From NCBI RefSeq assembly GCF_038958875.1, contig NZ_CP152407.1, positions 1,123,501-1,187,500 of the forward strand: 64,000 nt of DNA. Reading direction: 5' to 3'. The position numbers were made by a program, and so were the translations under genes. Below are positions 28,155 through 37,479 of this stretch, piece after piece. Numbering within the stretch: the stretch's first letter is position 1; every line of letters starts with the position of its first letter. Origin of the DNA: Acidovorax sp. FHTAMBA. Its GTDB lineage: Bacteria; Pseudomonadota; Gammaproteobacteria; Burkholderiales; Burkholderiaceae_C. A model generated the notes under the pieces. That model worked only from the letters and a program-made list of their open reading frames with translations, did no database searches and was not told the DNA's origin.

Positions 28155-29081
28155 TCAGCGCTGCAGTTGAAAGAAGTTGACCGGCAGGCCGGGTGCACTG
28201 ACCCGGGTGCTGAACAGGGCGCCGGCGGGCACCCTGGCGTTCTGCTCCTCGGCAGGCCGCCCGGCGCGGGCCGACGTGATGTACAGCGTGCGCAAATCGT
28301 CGCCCCCAAAACACACCATGGTCGGGCACACCACGGGCGTGGCGATGCGCTGCAGCACGTCCCCGGCGGGCGAGAGTTGCAGCACGCAGCCGCCTTCGTA
28401 CATCGCCACCCAGTAGTGGCCCTTCACATCCACCGCCGCGCCATCGGGCCGCCCGCCATAAGGCTTGCCTTCCACCTTGCGTTCAAACTGCACCCAGGGG
28501 CGGCGGTTCGTGATGTCGCCCGTGGCCACATCAAAGTCAAACCGGTCAATGCGGTGCTCGGGCGTGTTGGACCAGTACATCGTGCGGTCGTCGGGGCTGA
28601 AAGCCAGGCCGTTGGCGGTGAAGTTGTCGCCTGCCATGTATTGCACCGCATAGCCGCCATCCCCAGCGGCCAGGCACCACAACGCCGCGTGAGGCGCTGT
28701 GCGCGGCGTGATCATGGACCCCGCCCAGAACCGGCCCGCCGTGTCGCAACGGCCGTCATTCAGGCGCAGCACAGCGGTGTCGTGCTGATCAGGTGGCAGC
28801 AGGGCCAGGCAGGTGAGGGCGGTGATGTCGGCACTGTCCTTCGCCGTATCCAGAAGGTAGAAACCGTTTCGTAACCCGATTACCAATCGCCCGCCCGCTG
28901 CAGGCGCGCAGCAGCCGGGCTCACTGGGCATGCGCCATTGCCGATGGCGACCGCTTTCAGGATGCCATGCGTGTACTGCTTGTCCCTGAATGTCACACCA
29001 GTAAAGGGATTTTTCCGTGGGGTGCCATAAGGGGGATTCGCCCAGTTCGCAGGGCGGCAAGGGCAAGGTGTGAAGGGACAT
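28155..29081 (-). CDS. SMP-30/gluconolactonase-family lactonase
   Basis: Encodes 308 residues from the ATG at 29079-29081 (MSLHTLPLPPCELGESPLWH). It has the six-bladed propeller signatures of SMP-30/regucalcin: GESPLWHP with the first metal Glu, LNDGRCDTAGRFWAGSM with the metal Asn, NGLAFSPDDRTMYWSNT and PDGAAVDVKGHYWVAMY with the metal Asp. The family hydrolyses sugar lactones using a divalent metal. No signal peptide, so it is cytoplasmic. It is divergent from edd across a shared HexR-like box. It may supply the 6-phosphogluconolactonase step, since no DevB/Pgl gene is in the cluster. Action on unphosphorylated gluconolactone is the alternative. Confidence 0.88.
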   Translation of the reverse strand: MSLHTLPLPPCELGESPLWHPTEKSLYWCDIQGQAVHAWHPESGRHRQWRMPSEPGCCAPAAGGRLVIGLRNGFYLLDTAKDSADITALTCLALLPPDQHDTAVLRLNDGRCDTAGRFWAGSMITPRTAPHAALWCLAAGDGGYAVQYMAGDNFTANGLAFSPDDRTMYWSNTPEHRIDRFDFDVATGDITNRRPWVQFERKVEGKPYGGRPDGAAVDVKGHYWVAMYEGGCVLQLSPAGDVLQRIATPVVCPTMVCFGGDDLRTLYITSARAGRPAEEQNARVPAGALFSTRVSAPGLPVNFFQLQR

Positions 29082-29096
29082 GGGTTGAATTGGGGT

Positions 29097-29111
29097 GGTT
29101 ATCGAGTTACA
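29097..29111. promoter_or_regulatory. HexR-like box between lactonase gene and edd
   Basis: On the minus strand TGTAACTCGATAACC keeps the TGTAA arm and part of the TTAC arm. It lies 16 bases from the lactonase ATG and 69 bases before the edd ATG. It is the weakest of the five boxes in the window. Confidence 0.62.
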
Positions 29112-29179
29112 TTCTAGGGCCTCAGATAACGACCCTGGCGCAATGCACGGGGTCCTGCCACCCACCGATGGAGACTTCC

Positions 29180-30949
29180 ATGCATCCAGTTGTAGCGCGC
29201 GTGACCGAGCGCATTGTCCAGCGCAGCGCAGACACCCGCGGTGCCTACCTCGCGGGCGTTGACGCCATGATCGCCCGCAAGCCCGCCCAAGACCGCATGG
29301 GCTGCGCCAATCTGGCCCACGCCTATGCTGCACTGCCGGGCTCTGACAAGTTCAAGATCACCGTCGAAAAGGCGCCCAACATTGGCGTGGTCACGGCCTA
29401 CAACGACATGTTGTCGGCCCACCAGCCCTACCAGAGTTACCCCGCCGTGCTGCGGGATGAGGCCGCCCAGCACGGCGCCACGGTGCAGGTGGCAGGCGGT
29501 GTACCTGCGATGTGCGACGGCGTGACGCAGGGCACGCCCGGCATGGAGCTGTCGCTGTTCTCCCGCGATGCCATTGCCATGGCCACGGCGGTAGCGCTGT
29601 CCCACGATGTGTTCGATGGTGCGCTGCTGCTGGGTGTGTGCGACAAAATCGTGCCGGGCCTCTTGATTGGTGCGCTGCACTATGGGCACCTGCCGTGCGT
29701 GTTCGTGCCCGCAGGCCCCATGGGCACCGGCCTGCCGAACAAGGAGAAAGCCAAGGTGCGCGAGCAGTACGCACAAGGTCTGGTCGGGCGTGATGAGTTG
29801 CTCAAGGCAGAGTCTGCCGCGTACCACAGCCCCGGCACCTGCACCTTCTACGGCACCGCCAACAGCAACCAGATGCTGCTCGAAGCCATGGGCCTGCACG
29901 TGCCCGGCGCGGCCTTTGCACCGCCCGGCACCGAAGAGCGCGAAGCCTTCACACGCCAGGCCGTGCGCACGGTGCTCGACATTGGCAAGCGTGGCCAGCG
30001 CTTCACGCCCATCGGGCACGTGGTGGACGAGCGCTGCATCGTCAACGCCATGGTGGCCCTGCTGGCCACCGGGGGCTCCACCAACCATTTGATCCACTGG
30101 GTGGCCATTGCGCGCAGCGCGGGCATCCTCATCGACTGGTCGGACTTTGACGAACTCTCGTCCGCCGTGCCGCTGCTGGCCCGCGTGTACCCCAATGGCG
30201 ATGCCGACGTGAACCAGTTCCAGGCCGCAGGCGGCCCCGCATGGATCCTGCGCGAGCTGTTGTCCGGCGGCTTCATGCACCCCGATGTGATGAGCGTGAA
30301 CGCGGGCGGCATTGCCGCAGGCGGGCAGGGCGCCCCGGCGGTGTCGGGTGACGAAACCGTGTTGCGCCCCGTGACCCGGCCGTTTTCGCCCACCGGCGGG
30401 CTGCGCCTGCTGCAAGGGCGCCTGGGTCGCGCGGTGATCAAGGTGTCGGCCGTGCCCGAAGACCGCCACATCATCGAAGCGCCTGCGCGCGTGTTCGATT
30501 CGCAAGAGGCGTTGCTCGCCGCCTTTGCTGCGGGCGAGGTGCAGCAGGACATGGTGGCCGTGGTGCGCTTTCAGGGCCCGCAGGCCAATGGCATGCCCGA
30601 ACTGCACAAGCTCACCCCGCCGCTGGCCGTGCTGCAAAACCAGGGCTTCAAAGTGGCGCTGGTCACCGACGGCCGCATGAGCGGCGCATCGGGCAAGGTG
30701 CCTGCCGCCATCCACGTCACGCCCGAGGCGCTGGCCGGTGGCCCGCTGGCCAAGGTGCTGGACGGCGACATTGTGCGGGTGGACGCCGTTGCCGGCACGC
30801 TGGATGTGCTGGTCGACGAAGCCACCTGGGCGGCACGCCCCGTGGCGCCATACACCGCGCCTCCCGCCACCGGCTTTGGCCGTGAACTGTTTACCAACTT
30901 TCGCCGCCACGCAGGCGGTGCCGAACAAGGAGCCTGCACGTGGTTGTAA
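29180..30949 (+). CDS. edd: 6-phosphogluconate dehydratase
   Basis: Encodes 589 residues of the IlvD/Edd family. I chose the ATG at 29180 because GGAG lies about 8 bases upstream; an in-frame ATG at 29168 would add four residues. Iron-sulfur cysteines are in PAMCDGVTQG and GVCDKIVPG, and the C-terminal TDGRMSGASGKVPAAIHVTP is the family signature. EKAPNIGVVTAYNDMLSAHQ is Edd-specific rather than IlvD-like. It dehydrates 6-phosphogluconate to 2-keto-3-deoxy-6-phosphogluconate, the first committed Entner-Doudoroff step. Followed by eda after 145 bases that hold palindromic repeats. Confidence 0.96.
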   Translation: MHPVVARVTERIVQRSADTRGAYLAGVDAMIARKPAQDRMGCANLAHAYAALPGSDKFKITVEKAPNIGVVTAYNDMLSAHQPYQSYPAVLRDEAAQHGATVQVAGGVPAMCDGVTQGTPGMELSLFSRDAIAMATAVALSHDVFDGALLLGVCDKIVPGLLIGALHYGHLPCVFVPAGPMGTGLPNKEKAKVREQYAQGLVGRDELLKAESAAYHSPGTCTFYGTANSNQMLLEAMGLHVPGAAFAPPGTEEREAFTRQAVRTVLDIGKRGQRFTPIGHVVDERCIVNAMVALLATGGSTNHLIHWVAIARSAGILIDWSDFDELSSAVPLLARVYPNGDADVNQFQAAGGPAWILRELLSGGFMHPDVMSVNAGGIAAGGQGAPAVSGDETVLRPVTRPFSPTGGLRLLQGRLGRAVIKVSAVPEDRHIIEAPARVFDSQEALLAAFAAGEVQQDMVAVVRFQGPQANGMPELHKLTPPLAVLQNQGFKVALVTDGRMSGASGKVPAAIHVTPEALAGGPLAKVLDGDIVRVDAVAGTLDVLVDEATWAARPVAPYTAPPATGFGRELFTNFRRHAGGAEQGACTWL

Positions 30950-30955
30950 AGGCTG

Positions 30956-31029
30956 CCCCCCTGAGCCGCTTCGCTTCATCCCCCCAGGGGGACGCCACCC
31001 GTGGCCTGGCAAAGCCAGTTCCACGGTGG
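30956..31029. repeat. Two palindromic elements between edd and eda (REP-like)
   Basis: The first is CCCCCCTG (30956-30963) paired with CAGGGGG (30985-30991) around a CCGCTTCGCTTC loop. The second is an interrupted hairpin at about 30994-31029 with nested TGGC-AAA-GCCA and CCAC/GTGG arms. The first is like an extragenic repeat I recall in Comamonadaceae genomes. The pair could reduce eda expression or stabilise edd mRNA. Confidence 0.6.
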
Positions 31030-31094
31030 CCCTCGCATTGCATCGCGCCAGTTTCATATGCCGCTCGCGGTACTCAAAATTAAGGAATAAACCC

Positions 31095-31724
31095 GTGAAT
31101 CCCCTCGACATCGCCAGCCATGGCCCCGTCATCCCCGTCATCGTGATCGACCGCGTGGAAGACGCGCTCCCCCTGGCCGAGTCGCTGCTGGCCGGTGGCG
31201 TGAAGGTGCTGGAAGTCACACTGCGCACCGCTGCGGGCCTGCCCGCCATCGAAGCCATTGCGCGCAACTTGCCCGAGGCCGTGGTGGGTGTGGGCACGGT
31301 GCTCAACGCTGACGACGCGCGCCGCGCGAGCGAGGCCGGGGCGCGGTTTGCCGTGAGCCCCGGCTATACGTCTGCAGTGGGCAGCGCCTGCAAGGGGCTG
31401 AACCTGCCCCTGCTGCCCGGCGTGGCCACCTCCAGCGAAATCATGGCGGCCCTGGCCGACGGGTTTTCGTTCCTCAAGCTCTTCCCGGCCGAGGCCGTAG
31501 GCGGCATCCCGCTGCTCAAGTCCTGGGCCAGCCCGTTTGGCCAGGTGAGCTTTTGCCCCACGGGCGGCATCACCCACACCTCGGCATCCAGCTACCTGGC
31601 GCTGCCCAATGTGCGCTGCGTGGGCGGCTCGTGGCTCACGCCCACCGATGCGGTGCGCGCGGGCGACTGGGCGCGCATCACGCAACTGGCGCGTGAGAGC
31701 GCGACACTGCGCATGCCGCGCTGA
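31095..31724 (+). CDS. eda: 2-keto-3-deoxy-6-phosphogluconate aldolase
   Basis: Encodes 209 residues with a GTG start at 31095, supported by AAGGAA 8 bases upstream and the family N-terminus NPLDIASHGPVIPVIVI. Catalytic Glu40 and Arg44 lie in LEVTLRT and Schiff-base Lys128 in FLKLFPAEA; AVSPGYTS binds the phosphate. It splits KDPG into pyruvate and glyceraldehyde 3-phosphate. It is last in the edd-eda unit, and a bidirectional terminator follows. No separate HexR-like box with correct spacing is seen before it. Confidence 0.96.
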   Translation: MNPLDIASHGPVIPVIVIDRVEDALPLAESLLAGGVKVLEVTLRTAAGLPAIEAIARNLPEAVVGVGTVLNADDARRASEAGARFAVSPGYTSAVGSACKGLNLPLLPGVATSSEIMAALADGFSFLKLFPAEAVGGIPLLKSWASPFGQVSFCPTGGITHTSASSYLALPNVRCVGGSWLTPTDAVRAGDWARITQLARESATLRMPR

Positions 31725-31738
31725 AAATTTGAGTAAAA

Positions 31739-31787
31739 ATAGGCTGTAACGCTTTGTGGTAAAGCGCTGGCAGCTATCGAAAAAATA
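31739..31787 (+). repeat. Dispersed Comamonadaceae-type intergenic repeat, copy 5
   Basis: Contains AACGCTTTGTGGTAAAGCGC, then TGGCAGCTATCGAAAAAATA. It precedes the eda/groEL terminator. Confidence 0.75.
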
Positions 31788-31792
31788 GTAAA

Positions 31793-31830
31793 AAACCCCG
31801 CAGGCCTTGCAGCCTGCGGGGTTTGTTTTT
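31793..31830. terminator. Bidirectional terminator between eda and groEL
   Basis: A perfect 13-bp stem AAACCCCGCAGGC/GCCTGCGGGGTTT is followed by a T run on the plus strand and, in reverse, by the T run of the minus strand. It serves the convergent eda and groEL transcripts. Confidence 0.92.
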
Positions 31831-31877
31831 TGGCGTTACCGGGTGGGCTTGCAGCCTGCCCGGTATGTGCCGGGCAA

Positions 31878-33530
<1,653 letters not shown>

Positions 33531-33556
33531 TTGGAGCTCCTAAATTGGTTCAAATT

Positions 33557-33606
33557 GGCCGCTCACGCTTATCTGGTAAGCGCTAGCAGCTATGAAAAAA
33601 TGAGTG
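33557..33606 (+). repeat. Dispersed Comamonadaceae-type intergenic repeat, copy 6 (inside groESL)
   Basis: Contains GGCCGCTCACGCTTATCTGG, then TAAGCGCTAGCAGCTATGAAAAAATG on the plus strand. It sits between groES and groEL, that is inside a transcribed heat-shock operon. Confidence 0.75.
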
Positions 33607-33624
33607 AATCAGAGAGAGGGAGAA

Positions 33625-33915
33625 TTACTTCTCAACCACTGCAAAGAGATCGTCTTCCTTCATGACCAGCAGCTCGTCGCCATTGACCTTGACGGTCTGG
33701 CCCGAGTACTTGCCGAACAGAACGCGGTCACCGACCTTCACGTTCAGGGCAAGCACGTCGCCCTTGTCGTTCTTCTTGCCAGGGCCGACGGCCAGCACTT
33801 CACCTTGATCGGGCTTTTCGGCGGCGTTGTCAGGGATCACGATGCCGGAGGCGGTCGTGGTTTCGCTTTCGATACGCTTGACGATCACGCGATCGTGCAG
33901 AGGGCGAAGGTTCAT
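33625..33915 (-). CDS. groS: Co-chaperonin GroES (10 kDa)
   Basis: Encodes 96 residues from the ATG at 33913-33915. MNLRPLHDRVIVKRIESETT and the mobile-loop region ASGIVIPDNAAEKPDQGEV are diagnostic. It caps the GroEL ring. A ribosome site AGGAG lies about 8 bases upstream. First gene of the operon, 91 bases after the CIRCE operator. Confidence 0.98.
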   Translation of the reverse strand: MNLRPLHDRVIVKRIESETTTASGIVIPDNAAEKPDQGEVLAVGPGKKNDKGDVLALNVKVGDRVLFGKYSGQTVKVNGDELLVMKEDDLFAVVEK

Positions 33916-34006
33916 TGCATTGCTCCTGTTTTCAGTAAAAAAAGCTTGATTGACCTGGCATCCGGGGCTTCCGGATACCTCCAAACTGCCTGCAGTCGAG
34001 GCGTTG

Positions 34007-34033
34007 TTAGCACTCGACTGCGGTGAGTGCTAA
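34007..34033. promoter_or_regulatory. CIRCE element (HrcA operator) of groESL
   Basis: TTAGCACTC, nine bases, GAGTGCTAA: a perfect match to the 9-N9-9 CIRCE consensus. HrcA represses groESL at this site in many bacteria. The hrcA gene is not in the window. Confidence 0.95.
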
Positions 34034-34310
34034 TGATACGGGCATTTGTGGCGGTTTCAAGACGCGTTTTTCGCTTCCCGCGAAAACTGGTGGCTACCCA
34101 ATGAGCGGACGAAGGCCTTGCGGATGTGCTTTGGTATGCCTCAGAGTCTTGAACGAGGCCGTCGCTATGTCGTCATTTACACTTCGGATCGTTTGAAGTG
34201 GTTGGCTGATCTGGATTGCGTGCTTGCTCCAGCCGTGCAACCACTCATGTCCCGCCCTTAAGAGCGTCTTCTGGACCTCCCAATTGTTTCCTGAACGGGC
34301 TTGGAGTTTC

Positions 34311-34682
34311 ATGCCATCTTTGCAAATTACCACTTCGCTGATGGGCATTGGCTTGGCGGTGCTAATCCTCTATCTGATACGCCGGGACCATCTTTACCTC
34401 ATGCACGGCCTGTTCTGGGTTGTGGTGGCGGCTGCTGCTGCAGTTTTAGGCGCCTGGCCTGGTCTCATCGATCGTCTGGCCAGGTGGACGGGGTTCAGCT
34501 ATCCGCCAGCGCTGTTGCTGCTTTTGGCCTGCATGGTGCTGGTGGTCAAAGCCCTGCATGCAGATATGGTGAACACACGCATTGAGCGCGACGTGCGCCG
34601 TTTGAACCAGCGTTTGGCGTTGCTGGAGGCAGATCTTGAATCGGTTCGCCAGGTTGGGTCAGCTGAATCGTCCAACCCGTGA
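34311..34682 (+). CDS. DUF2304-type small membrane protein of a polysaccharide locus
   Basis: Encodes 123 residues. Three membrane segments lie at about residues 8-22, 30-47 and 66-82, then a charged, likely coiled-coil tail (ERDVRRLNQRLALLEADLESV). Length and layout fit DUF2304 proteins, which often sit next to glycosyltransferase genes; their function is not known to me. It is the first gene of the polysaccharide locus. The 277 bases between CIRCE and this gene should hold the locus promoter but show no motif I recognise. The stop overlaps the GTG start of manC (GTGA). Confidence 0.7.
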   Translation: MPSLQITTSLMGIGLAVLILYLIRRDHLYLMHGLFWVVVAAAAAVLGAWPGLIDRLARWTGFSYPPALLLLLACMVLVVKALHADMVNTRIERDVRRLNQRLALLEADLESVRQVGSAESSNP

Positions 34683-36166
34683 CAAACCTCTTGCTCCCAG
34701 TCATTTTGTGCGGCGGCTCAGGCACTCGCTTGTGGCCGCTCTCGCGAGAAAGTTATCCCAAGCAGTTCTTGGCGTTCTCGGGCACGAAAACCATGCTCCA
34801 GCAGACCGCTACACGTCTGCAGGGTCTGCACCCTGACATCCCAATCGCTTGCGCACCGCTGCTGGTTTGCAATGAAGACCACCGGTTCCTGGCGGCCAGC
34901 CAGTTGATAGAAGTGGGTGTATGTGGTGCGACCATTCTTCTGGAGCCTGTTGCGCGAAACACAGCGCCTGCGCTAACCGTTGCAGCGCTGCAAGCTACAG
35001 CCCAGGGGGCAGACCCCGTCATGCTTGCAATGCCGGCAGATCACATTGTTACGGACTTGGCAGCATTTCAGAGGGCAGTGCAAACAGCATTCGCAGCAGC
35101 AAGCCGGGGGCGCGTGGTTACCTTTGGTGTGAAGGCCGACTATCCAGAAACCGGCTATGGCTACATACGCCATCAGATGAAACAGGCAGAAGGGGTTTTT
35201 TTGCTAGAGGGTTTCACCGAAAAACCCGATGCTGACACAGCCCAGCAATATCTGAATGCAGGTAACTACCTGTGGAACAGCGGCCTGTTTATGCTCCGCG
35301 CCAGCACATGGTTGAAGGCGATAGGCATTTGCCGCCCCGACATCCTTCAAGCCTGTGAGAAATCGATGCAAGCAGCCCGACACGACCTTGACTTCACTCG
35401 GCCGGATGCCACAGCTTTTTCGCTTTGCCCATCTGATTCCATTGACTACGCAGTGATGGAAAAGCTGCCAACACACCCTGAATGGGGCTTGGCCCCGTGC
35501 GTGGTACCTTTACAAGCGGGGTGGTCTGACGTGGGGGCATGGGATGCCCTTTGGGGTGTGAGCGCACACGACGCTCAAGGCAATGCCCTGCTCGGCGACG
35601 CCGTGGTGCAGCAAAACTGCACCAATTCGCTGCTATTGGCCAGCAGCCGCCTCGTAGCAGGTGTGGGGCTGCAAAACCTCATCGTGGTTGAAACTCCTGA
35701 TGCCGTGCTGGTTGTTGACAAACGCTTTACCCAAGAGGTCAAACAGGTGGTGGCAAACCTTGCGCGTGATGGTGATGCCTTGGCGCAAACGCACCGCAAG
35801 GTTCATCGCCCTTGGGGCTGGTTTGACAGTATCGACCGCGGGGAAAAATTTCAGGTGAAGCGCATCGTGGTGAACCCCGGTGCCAGCCTGAGTCTGCAGA
35901 TGCATAACCACCGCGCGGAGCACTGGGTGGTGGTCCGGGGTACCGCCGAAATCACGAACGGCGACCAGACCTATCTGCTGAACCAGAACGAATCCACATA
36001 CATTCCGGTGGGGCGCGCGCACCGCCTCGCCAATCCTGGCAGCGCCCCCCTGGAGATCATCGAGGTGCAGTCGGGGGATTACCTTGGTGAGGACGATATC
36101 GTGCGTTTTGACGATATCTATGGGCGGTCGTCCCCCATGCCTTTTTCTTCTCATTCTCAAACATGA
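34679..36166 (+). CDS. manC: Mannose-1-phosphate guanylyltransferase / mannose-6-phosphate isomerase
   Basis: Encodes 495 residues with a GTG start overlapping the previous stop by 4 bases. The N-terminal nucleotidyltransferase domain has LCGGSGTRLWPLSRESYPKQ (residues 9-28) and FTEKPDADTA near 180. The C-terminal cupin (type II PMI) domain has QMHNHRAEHWVVVRGTAEI near 412-430. Bifunctional ManC/AlgA/XanB type: it makes GDP-mannose and mannose 6-phosphate in the cytoplasm. A phosphomannomutase gene is not in the window, nor are Gmd or other GDP-mannose converting enzymes. Overlaps tviB by 4 bases. Confidence 0.95.
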   Translation: MTNLLLPVILCGGSGTRLWPLSRESYPKQFLAFSGTKTMLQQTATRLQGLHPDIPIACAPLLVCNEDHRFLAASQLIEVGVCGATILLEPVARNTAPALTVAALQATAQGADPVMLAMPADHIVTDLAAFQRAVQTAFAAASRGRVVTFGVKADYPETGYGYIRHQMKQAEGVFLLEGFTEKPDADTAQQYLNAGNYLWNSGLFMLRASTWLKAIGICRPDILQACEKSMQAARHDLDFTRPDATAFSLCPSDSIDYAVMEKLPTHPEWGLAPCVVPLQAGWSDVGAWDALWGVSAHDAQGNALLGDAVVQQNCTNSLLLASSRLVAGVGLQNLIVVETPDAVLVVDKRFTQEVKQVVANLARDGDALAQTHRKVHRPWGWFDSIDRGEKFQVKRIVVNPGASLSLQMHNHRAEHWVVVRGTAEITNGDQTYLLNQNESTYIPVGRAHRLANPGSAPLEIIEVQSGDYLGEDDIVRFDDIYGRSSPMPFSSHSQT

Positions 36167-37461
36167 AAATCGACGAAAACGCAACCATCGCTGTGATCGG
36201 ACTGGGCTACGTGGGCCTGCCTTTGGCGGTTGAATTTGGCAAGCAGCGCAAGGTGCTGGGGTTCGATATCAATACTGCGCGCATTGCCGAACTGCAGGCG
36301 GGGACCGACGGCACATTGGAAGTCACGCCCGAAGACCTTCAGGCGGCCGCCCAACTGAACTTCAGTGCCGACCCTCAGGACCTGAAGGACTGCCAAGTCT
36401 TCATCGTGACGGTCCCCACCCCGGTAGACCAAGCCAATCGGCCAGACATGACACCGCTGGTCAAAGCCAGCGAGACCGTGGGGCGCGCCATGCCCCAGGG
36501 CGCCTTGGTGATTTATGAATCCACCGTGTACCCGGGCGCTACCGAGGAAATTTGCGTCCCGGTACTGGAACGCCTGAGCGGCAAACGTTTCAATGTGGAC
36601 TTTTTCTGTGGGTACAGCCCCGAGCGCATCAACCCGGGTGACAAGGTGAACACGCTCACCAAAATCAAGAAGATCATCAGCGGCAGCACGCCCGAGGTGG
36701 CTGACGCAGTGGATGGTCTTTATGCAAGCATCATTGTTGCGGGCACGCACAAGGCCAGCAGTTTGAAAGTGGCCGAGGCCGCCAAGGTGATCGAGAACAC
36801 GCAGCGGGACCTCAACATTGCACTGGTCAACGAGCTGTCAGTCATTTTTGAGCGCCTGGGAATCGATACACTGGAAGTGCTCGAGGCCGCCGGGAGCAAG
36901 TGGAACTTCCTGCCCTTCAGGCCCGGCCTGGTAGGCGGCCACTGTATTGGGGTGGACCCGTACTACCTGACACACAAGGCCGAAGAAGTGGGCTACCACC
37001 CCCAGGTGATTCTGGCGGGCCGTCGTATCAACGACAACATGGCCCGGTACGTAGCGCGCAACACCCTGCGCCTCATGCTCAAGAACGGTATGGACGTTCC
37101 GCGTTGCCGCATCGGTGTGCTTGGCATTACCTTCAAGGAAAACTGCCCTGACATTCGCAACAGCAAGGTGGTGGACATGGTGCGCGAGTTTGAGGCCTGG
37201 GGGGCCAATGTGGTCGTGTGCGACCCCTGGGCAAGCGCGCAGGATGTGCAGCATGAATATGGCCTAAGCCTTGCTGGTATTTCCGCGCAAGAACCCGTAG
37301 ATGCGCTGGTCGTTGCGGTCGGCCACCAGCAGTTTCGCGACGCCACACTGAGTGAGCTACGCAGTTTTTGCCGAAGCGAACAGCCTGTACTGGCCGACGT
37401 AAAGAGCCTCTTTGACCGGCACGAGGCTGCATCCGCCGGATTCACCGTTTTCCGTCTCTGA
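36163..37461 (+). CDS. tviB: UDP-N-acetylhexosamine 6-dehydrogenase (TviB/WbpO type)
   Basis: Encodes 432 residues. Rossmann motif GLGYVGLPLAVEFGK (residues 13-27), YESTVYPGATEEICVPVLER near 119, the substrate-proximal ENTQRDLNIALVNELSVIF near 210, and the catalytic Cys in GLVGGHCIGVDPYYLTHKAE near 260. These follow Salmonella TviB and P. aeruginosa WbpO much more closely than WbpA. It oxidises UDP-GlcNAc (TviB) or UDP-GalNAc (WbpO) to the uronic acid with two NAD. Given WbpB, WbpD, WbpE and WbpI next to it, UDP-GlcNAc is the likely substrate. ATGA overlap with manC. Confidence 0.9.
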   Translation: MKIDENATIAVIGLGYVGLPLAVEFGKQRKVLGFDINTARIAELQAGTDGTLEVTPEDLQAAAQLNFSADPQDLKDCQVFIVTVPTPVDQANRPDMTPLVKASETVGRAMPQGALVIYESTVYPGATEEICVPVLERLSGKRFNVDFFCGYSPERINPGDKVNTLTKIKKIISGSTPEVADAVDGLYASIIVAGTHKASSLKVAEAAKVIENTQRDLNIALVNELSVIFERLGIDTLEVLEAAGSKWNFLPFRPGLVGGHCIGVDPYYLTHKAEEVGYHPQVILAGRRINDNMARYVARNTLRLMLKNGMDVPRCRIGVLGITFKENCPDIRNSKVVDMVREFEAWGANVVVCDPWASAQDVQHEYGLSLAGISAQEPVDALVVAVGHQQFRDATLSELRSFCRSEQPVLADVKSLFDRHEAASAGFTVFRL

Positions 37462-37479
37462 ACCCGTTTCTGACCTCAT

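Noticed and set aside
31068..31088. A HexR-like box before eda
   Set aside because: TAATTTTGAGTACC on the minus strand has the right half-sites but spacing off by one base and only a partial match.
29114..31306. A 730-codon open frame on the minus strand opposite edd and eda
   Set aside because: It is a mirror of GC-rich codon structure. Its translation is His/Gln/Gly-rich with no domain, and edd and eda on the other strand are certain.
34046..34261. A 71-codon frame between CIRCE and the polysaccharide locus
   Set aside because: No ribosome site, a non-ATG start and no recognisable protein; the region is more likely promoter DNA.
34034..34310. JUMPstart/ops (GGCGGTAG) element before the polysaccharide locus
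   Set aside because: Only GGCGGTTT is present; the rest of the ops sequence is missing, so RfaH-type control is not supported.
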